Assembly: GCA_021234155.1 (NCBI GenBank)
Contig: JAJEKV010000057.1
Coordinates: 8,708,108 to 8,772,107, forward strand
From: Isoetes taiwanensis
Taxonomy: Eukaryota > Streptophyta > Lycopodiopsida > Isoetales > Isoetaceae
DNA: 64,000 nt
Reading direction: 5' to 3'
Part shown: piece by piece, positions 58,601-64,000 of the stretch
Position numbering within the stretch: the stretch's first letter is position 1
How the letters are laid out: each line of letters starts with the position of its first letter
Notes under the pieces: generated by a model
Databases searched by the model: none
The model's input: the letters and a program-made list of their open reading frames with translations, nothing else
What the model was told of the DNA's origin: nothing
Position numbers and translations under genes: made by a program

Positions 58601-60140
58601 CAAAAAAGCCCGGATCTTTAACTTATCCTTGTATTTTGCCGGCCGCCTTATGGCAACTCCCTTCCTCGAGCTTAACGGTCGGATGCTCTCGTCGGGGGTT
58701 TGAGCCACTCCCGGATGCACCTCCCCTGTTGGTCCCGGTGATCTTGTGGTCCCGCTCATCTTGCTCCAACTTCTCGCGCTCTTCGAGGCTCTCCCTTAGG
58801 TCTTCTTGGATCTGAGCAAGCCGGGTCTGGCTTACGGCACGGGCGATTAAGTTCATGAATGCGGATTGTGGCGGCATGAGACCCATATCTATCCGAATAG
58901 TTGTCGGATAGTCTATGCTAATGTCGGGGATTTCTCCCCGGACAAAGCTGTTGGAACCCTCATGCCGGTGGGTATGGGGAACCTCAATGCTCTGCGCCAT
59001 CAGCCAGCTGACAAAGCCGTCTCAGAAGATACCCCGGATTTCCCTACCCCCGAGCTGCTGTGTCCACCCGCTCATCTCCTGGTGGTCGTCCTCCTGGCAA
59101 AACCCTAATACGGTCGGCCTCCCCGACATCTTCCTCCCGTATGGCCTTCCTGTCGGAGGATAAAATTTGATGAGCATCATTACCATATCAGGTTGCTCAA
59201 CAAGGGTATATGGGAGGCGTAGGTTCGGTAGGATGAGGAATGGCTCTCAGTAGTGATAGGCGGGATATGGAATCCTATCGTTGTTCTCAAACCTATTGAC
59301 CAGCTCATCCAACAAGATGTCGATGAGGGCTGGGTCAGTAGCCATGTGCTTAGCAATCATGGCGTAGATCTCCACGATGCTCATGGTGGGCCGGATCTGT
59401 AGCTCTTGGTAATGGCCATATGGTAGTGCAAAGCGGCGTCAGCGCGAAGGGGATAACAAAGGGGCGCTAAGATGCACAATGCACAAGGGCGCAGATCAAG
59501 GTCCGTCCGGGTGGCGATGTGAGGGCTGCTCAGGCGGTTGGAGGGCTGAAGCAAAAGCAAATGACAGAAAATGGTTTGCTAAACGCCAATTTAACTTTTA
59601 AAATTTCAAAATTTTTCTTATTAACTTCAAATTTTATTATTAAAAATTATATTTGGCGAAAATCACGCCACATATGGTCGGGAAGGCCGATGGCATTATC
59701 TGGGTTTCCGCCTCGACCGGTGTCATCGAAATGCAGCTTGGCGCCGAAGTTGACTGGCGGCCTGGGCGCGACTTCGGTTCGACGTGGTGAGGGCCAAGCC
59801 CGACATTGTGGCTTATTGGCCACTTGACAAAAAAAGGCAAGCGGCGCCCGAATTCGTTTTTGGGCCTGCCCTTGACCATTTTTCGCCTCGAGTTGATCGG
59901 GGTTCTGGGTAATTCAAGTCGCCCAATCCAATGAAACCATCTCCTTGCGTCATTTGAGCTACCCGACACTGTTAGGCCTCAATCTTGGCCTCCTTCAAAG
60001 CTACAATTTCTTAACTTAACCTAACACACCAAGCCAAACAACAAAGAGAACTAATGACACATTGACTCTAGCCTCCTCCTAACTACCGTACTACGGTTAG
60101 TGTTTGCTGCTGCTATGATTTCGAAAGTAAACCTAAATCA
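55671..60140 (-). other. 4.4-kb extra region between gag and 5' LTR
   Basis: Several minus-strand frames on the same sense as gag-pol: 56174-56458 (acidic/Pro-rich C-terminus), 57229-57441, 57601-57909, 58256-58759 and 58623-59000 (contains a Glu/Arg-rich likely coiled coil IQEDLRESLEEREKLEQDER). None matches a family I recognise. It could be an extra ORF, captured host sequence, or a nested insertion. The outer 400 bp are the leader. Confidence 0.45.
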
Positions 60141-60152
60141 CGGCTCGATACC
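60141..60152 (-). promoter_or_regulatory. chromovirus primer-binding site
   Basis: Minus strand GGTATCGAGCCG, a slightly decayed initiator tRNA-Met complement, just inside the 5' LTR. Confidence 0.65.
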
Positions 60153-60155
60153 CTT

Positions 60156-61740
60156 TGTGGCCTCCTCGAATATATATCGACCAAGGGCGTATACATCTGA
60201 GGACTTTCCCCCCATGGCAATCATCTCACCATGGCAGGGCCCTCCGTCCCTATTCGGGCCATCATGAAATGAGGCGAGAAAGAAGGACACTGAAGGGTCA
60301 TTCGCCCACGCCTTCAATGGGACTCACGTTATGGAAGCATGAATACAAGGGTTAGCACACGGCATGAATATACATAAATAACCACCACGAAGGGTGGCTA
60401 ATCCATCCAATATACCAACGGCCACGGAATATGCATCTAATCCTAAGAAAACACCCGGAACCCGAGGTTCTACCCGCCTCAGAGACTCGGTGAGGATCGA
60501 TCGACCCACGGGGCCTCAAGGGAAGCAGGCCGAGTCTTGGCATGGCGTTGGCTGGCATAGAACATTAGCTAGGGACATCCCTCCATCCGCCCCTCCTGTG
60601 CACTGCGGATGGGTCAATTCATGCTATGGCCGGCTGCTGCCTTCAGGAGGCGGGTTCAAGGTATCACCACTGTGGCAAGGCCTACTCCGGAGTTCATGGC
60701 GCTGGTCCAGGTAATGGCGAGGAGTCGGGGGTGTCCTTCGGAATCCGCGGTGGTTCCATGGGTGAGCTAGAGAATGCGTGCACGCATCAGCGACCCTTGT
60801 CCGTGCAGAGCTTGCTCCCTAAATCTACTCAAAGTTCAAAGTGCAAGGTGCTCCCATACGGATCACACCTCTACACCCAGTGTCCGGACCCATACCCGGC
60901 CCTCGTGACCGGCTATCGGGCCCTAGCCCTGTAGGAGTCTCGGGAGCCTTGTATGCTCGTGCAAGACCCACCCCTCATGTCACCACTTGTGTTCCTTATG
61001 CACGGTGCTAAGCGGACCATAGCATCTAGGGGACCGGTGGGCTCTTGTGCAAAGGCGCATTTAATGGGGATATTGCAGGCTACACGTCTCAGAGTTAGGC
61101 CTCTACCCCGTAATCCCCGTTTGGTCGAGTCGATTAAACAAAGAACTAACAATCCATCCTTTTCGGAGTAAGAACCAGAATTGAATATAAAGAGAACTTG
61201 TTTGTACAATCAAGGGTTAGTTTCTATGATTGATTTACAAAGAGAAACGAGAGAGACCTTGGACACAACCAAGTGTTAACTAGAATTCACATAGCCACCT
61301 ACCCGAATTCTCGGGCTGGACTCGTTTCCATGGGGCTTCCATCTTTTGGGAGTTGAGAATTCAAAACCGTTACTTGGACGAGGGGCATCATTATGGTGAT
61401 CTTCAAGTGTCGATGTCTACCGCCCTCGGCCTTCCTTGGTCGATCTTGAGAGTCAATCCCAGGGATAGGGTCAAGTTGGCATCCAAACTTGGCAATCCCC
61501 ATCTTCGCCCAATCGATTGGGGCGGTGGCTTTCCCAAATGGTAATTAGCCTAATTTCCTAGGTTATAGGTTATTATTATTAATGTGTTAAATTAGCATAG
61601 CTAATTTAATCTTTTTAAGGTAACCCCTAGGTTGCAATTAAGTTCCCATACCCCCATGGTGGCGTACCTTTAGGGAGTGGCGTGCTTGTATTTATGCGTG
61701 TCCCGTATAGTAGATCGTATAAATACATTGGAACGCCACA
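60156..61740 (-). repeat. chromovirus 5' LTR
   Basis: 1585 bp, homologous throughout to 48664-50281, flanked by the TSD TGCAT. Confidence 0.9.
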
Positions 61741-61745
61741 TGCAT

Positions 61746-62893
61746 GATCTTGTTGGTGAAGTTAATATCACCGCCTTGATGGGGACAAGCAGCGGTTGTC
61801 CGATTGCACGGGCATGCAAAAGACAAGGAAACCGGAAAGTATCCAGTCGGTCATATCCGCACCGCCTTGTACCTTTGCTCTATGTCGACTTTGTCATAAA
61901 AGGTGGGGTCTTGATCATATTGATGGCAAATAGTGCCACGGGTCCAGTGCAGCCTGCACCACCAAATCCCCTTGTGCCCCAAAGTTACAGAAATGGGGGG
62001 GAGCTATCGTGCGCTTTAAATGGGACCACCACTTCAATCGAAAGCTTCCTTTTCGTGATTGCCATAGCACGCGTTCAGGAAAGGAAGGGTTTTGATGTTA
62101 CGCTTCAGCTTGGTGTTGATGTAGGGTTGACATAGGCGGTTCAATTCCTTCATGTCTTCCTCATCAAGGCAGCCTTTTCCTTTGTAATAATCAAAATCAT
62201 GGTATTCATTAGATGCAACGTTGCGAACTCCGTGATGCCTTCTTCTAACGCATGCTGCCGCTATGATCGCGGGGCATGGCCTAATCGCTACGATCTGCAT
62301 TTTAGAACTCCTAGTCTTCCTTAGCGGTGATTGTTCCATCCAAGATTCTGCCTTGTAGGTCAAGCGTTTCTTTGTCCGGGAGGCCAGATATCCTCTTCAT
62401 GAACTGCTTGTCAAACAACTTGGGGTCTGGCACAGTTGGAAATTCTCCATTCTTTGTCCTTGACTTGCCTCGTGTCCATTGAGCCCATATCTCAGTCCAT
62501 TTCTCCCCGGACCGCCTCGATTGCTAGAATGAGGTCATATTGGTGCGAGAGACTCCTACCTTTCCTTGGTGTTCTCTTCTTCTTCTCCTCTTCTTCCTCT
62601 CCCTCATCATCTTCTGTCCCTCAGTGAACATATACGCATAGTTTCTCAAAAAGGTCTTCCACTTATCGAGGGAGCCTGTTTCCTTTAGGGCCGAGGACAA
62701 CAATGCTTCCAATGTTGCCTAGCGTGTATGATCTGGTCGGGATAAGGGGCCGCATTGATCAATGCACCAATGTCGAGCATGAAAGCATCTACAAAACCGG
62801 ATTAAGCGGTAAATAGTGGCCGGAAGCCGACTTCCTTGGTCGAAAAGTTCCTTGAATCCTAATTTTCTTTACTTATGGGGTTTCACCGACTCG
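61746..62893 (-). pseudogene. host-gene exon interrupted by the chromovirus
   Basis: Directly beside the TSD the minus frame reads GGDINFTNKIM and continues across the insertion point, after removal of one TSD copy, as HSIYELDHE in the exon at 48658. Further upstream are pieces such as YDQDPTFYDKVDIEQRYKAV and (62034-62363) EYHDFDYYKGKGCLDEEDM. Frames shift repeatedly. The likely acceptor is CTTTCAG at 62894-62900. No family recognised. Confidence 0.5.
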
Positions 62894-63311
62894 CTGAAAG
62901 CTCGCATCCTTTGATTTTTACGTGGTACCACGGCGCTTTCGACTCGCGAGTCGAGAAACCCCGATGATAATCGAAGGGAAAATATTAGGATGGTAGGGCT
63001 TTCGACTTGAAATGGTAAAAACCGGATAAGTAAAAAGAAAATTAGGCGTTCAAAGGACTTTCGACTTCGAGTGAAAAAGCTTCATCATCGCTGATTTTTA
63101 CGTATTTACCCGACTTTTTCGACTTCGCGCGGTAAAAGCCCGATGATAATCGGCAAATGGGCTTTTCGACTCATGGTCGAAACCCGATGATTGGCAAAAT
63201 GCACCTGCGACATTTCATGGTCGAAAACCCGATGATATCGGCAAATGCTAGGATGGTAGGGCTTTCGACTCGCGGAGTGTTCGAAAATGGAAAAGATTGA
63301 GAGTTATTTAC
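62894..63311 (-). other. intron with palindrome array
   Basis: Donor GTGAAG|GTAAAT at 63311, likely acceptor near 62894. It contains about seven copies, 40-65 bp apart, of a TTTCGACTCGCGAGTCGA-type palindrome, often followed by a second small palindrome CCGATGATAATCGG. The first copy (62937-62958) is almost perfect and later copies are eroded by indels. Confidence 0.65.
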
Positions 63312-63900
63312 CTTCACGTAGGGCTTTGTTTACTATTATTGTTACAGCGTGGCAAATACTTGCGGCGGTTCGGTTCTTGGCGTCTCCGTAGAAAGAACTC
63401 TGCCTCACCAGCAGCATATCTATCCTTGATCCTTTGGGGCACCTCCCTCTAAAATACCTGCGCAATACTTGGGCGCCCTCGCTGAATCTTTGGCGTCTAC
63501 AACCGGCGGACGGGGCGTCTTTTCCCTTGGATCTTCTCCGGACTTCGGTGAACAACTCATGGTCGATCTGCTAAAGGTATGACATCTGGCAGCATTGGAT
63601 GCACTAAGCAGGATGTCGCACTATCGTTGAGAATCTCCAAAGATGTGTCTGGATTAAATTCCAGGGTTGGTTGAACAAGACGGCATCTCGCAAACCTTCA
63701 CCGCCTAATGTCCAAATAGCTAGCCAGGTGTGATATTCCCAACGGATATAATACCGAAGCCAGCCGCCCATTTTCTTCGTGCCCCTCTCTCAGAAATCCG
63801 ATCGATCATCTCGATCCATTATTGGAGAGTCAACTATCTTTGCCATTCCGCCATCCTGATTCCTCCCGCAGGTGTCATCTTCCCCATTTTTGTTTTTGTG
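63312..63900 (-). pseudogene. 5' exon of the host gene
   Basis: The frame 63304-63555 reads MFTEVRRRSKGKDAPSAGC, YFRGRCPKGSRIDMLLVRQS, ASICHAVTIIVNKALREGK and ends at the intron donor, so the ATG at 63555 may be internal. Basic residues dominate. The exon may continue to the window edge. No family recognised. Confidence 0.45.
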
Positions 63901-64000
63901 GACTTTTTTGTGTATGAACCACAACTTCATTCCCCATCAGAGTGTTGTAGAGCCTTTCAAACACGAGAAGTGAAGCTCCCCCTCGTATTGAACGCTTTTT

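Larger units (their letters stand above)
48664..61740 (-). mobile_element. complete Ty3-gypsy chromovirus, 13.1 kb, nested
   Basis: Minus orientation: 5' LTR 60156-61740, PBS, internal region, polypurine tract, 3' LTR 48664-50281. Perfect 5-bp TSD TGCAT at 48659-48663 and 61741-61745. Pol order is protease, reverse transcriptase-RNase H, integrase with C-terminal chromodomain, which defines a chromovirus. All frames are heavily broken. The internal region is 9.9 kb, larger than the 4-6 kb usual for plant chromoviruses, because about 4.4 kb of extra sequence lies between the 5' LTR and gag. The LTRs differ by many small indels. Confidence 0.9.

Noticed and set aside
58275-58815. Overlapping plus-strand frames of 142-144 codons
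   Set aside because: They lie opposite the minus-strand element frames in GC-rich DNA, where stop codons are rare by chance.
62937-63290. CRISPR-like array (regular palindromic repeats)
   Set aside because: Repeats are eroded, spacing varies, the context is a plant intron, and CRISPR arrays are prokaryotic.

Overview
This window looks like nuclear DNA of a land plant with a large, repeat-rich genome. The signs are a Ty1-copia element, a chromodomain Ty3-gypsy element, Helitrons, an L1-type LINE remnant, several MITEs, a telobox next to a ribosomal-protein gene, a leucine-rich-repeat fragment with a 72-nt exon, and a PPR-like relic. The style of the PPR relic hints at a fern or another non-seed plant, but the species cannot be fixed from sequence alone. 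Only one gene looks intact: a single-exon mitochondrial-type ribosomal protein bL12 (20860-21441, minus strand). Nearly everything else is mobile or decayed.

Layout. 1-4454: unrecognised DNA, a 27-bp minisatellite, two tRNA-like promoter modules, then a minus-oriented gypsy LTR that cuts a plus-strand reading frame (4456-4882). 5.1-9.8 kb: a diverged ~430-bp direct duplication and a retroposed sequence ending in poly(A), with a 274-bp MITE in its tail. 10.1-16 kb: two copies of a ~1.2-1.3 kb repeat, one with an inverted head, and a second, inverted copy of the MITE. 16-20.3 kb: LINE 3' end, an inverted-repeat element holding a structured hairpin, a Mutator-like MITE with 9-bp target duplication, a second MITE and simple repeats. 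20.8-22 kb: the bL12 gene. 24.6-24.9 kb: LRR exons. 26.3-26.6 kb: an inverted-repeat element and a strong foldback.

27683-32576: a complete copia insertion (172-bp LTRs identical by eye, ATATC target duplication) whose coding region is nevertheless frameshifted. 34790-35680: the intronless 3' half of a SULTR-type sulfate transporter, cut at its 5' edge exactly at a Helitron 3' terminus and followed by a small retroposed element with 8-bp flanking repeats. 36096-41871: two Helitrons joined head to tail with no base between them; the second carries captured spliced exons. 41.9-45.9 kb: sparse, with a 75-bp tandem duplication and a PPR relic.

45.9-64 kb is more GC-rich. A minus-strand host gene with an FCP1/NIF-like phosphatase domain lies on both sides of a nested 13.1-kb chromovirus (48664-61740, TSD TGCAT). 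The host reading frame is open across the insertion point once one TSD copy is removed. Its introns carry a repeated near-perfect palindrome (core TCTCGACTCGCGAGTCGAGA), which is unusual. Small indels are frequent in this part, so either the DNA is strongly decayed or the assembly is noisy there.

The strongest candidates for novelty are the head-to-tail Helitron pair with defective internal terminators, the palindrome family confined to introns of one gene, the covarying hairpin shared by 18.2 and 35.7 kb, and a copia element with identical LTRs but broken ORFs.
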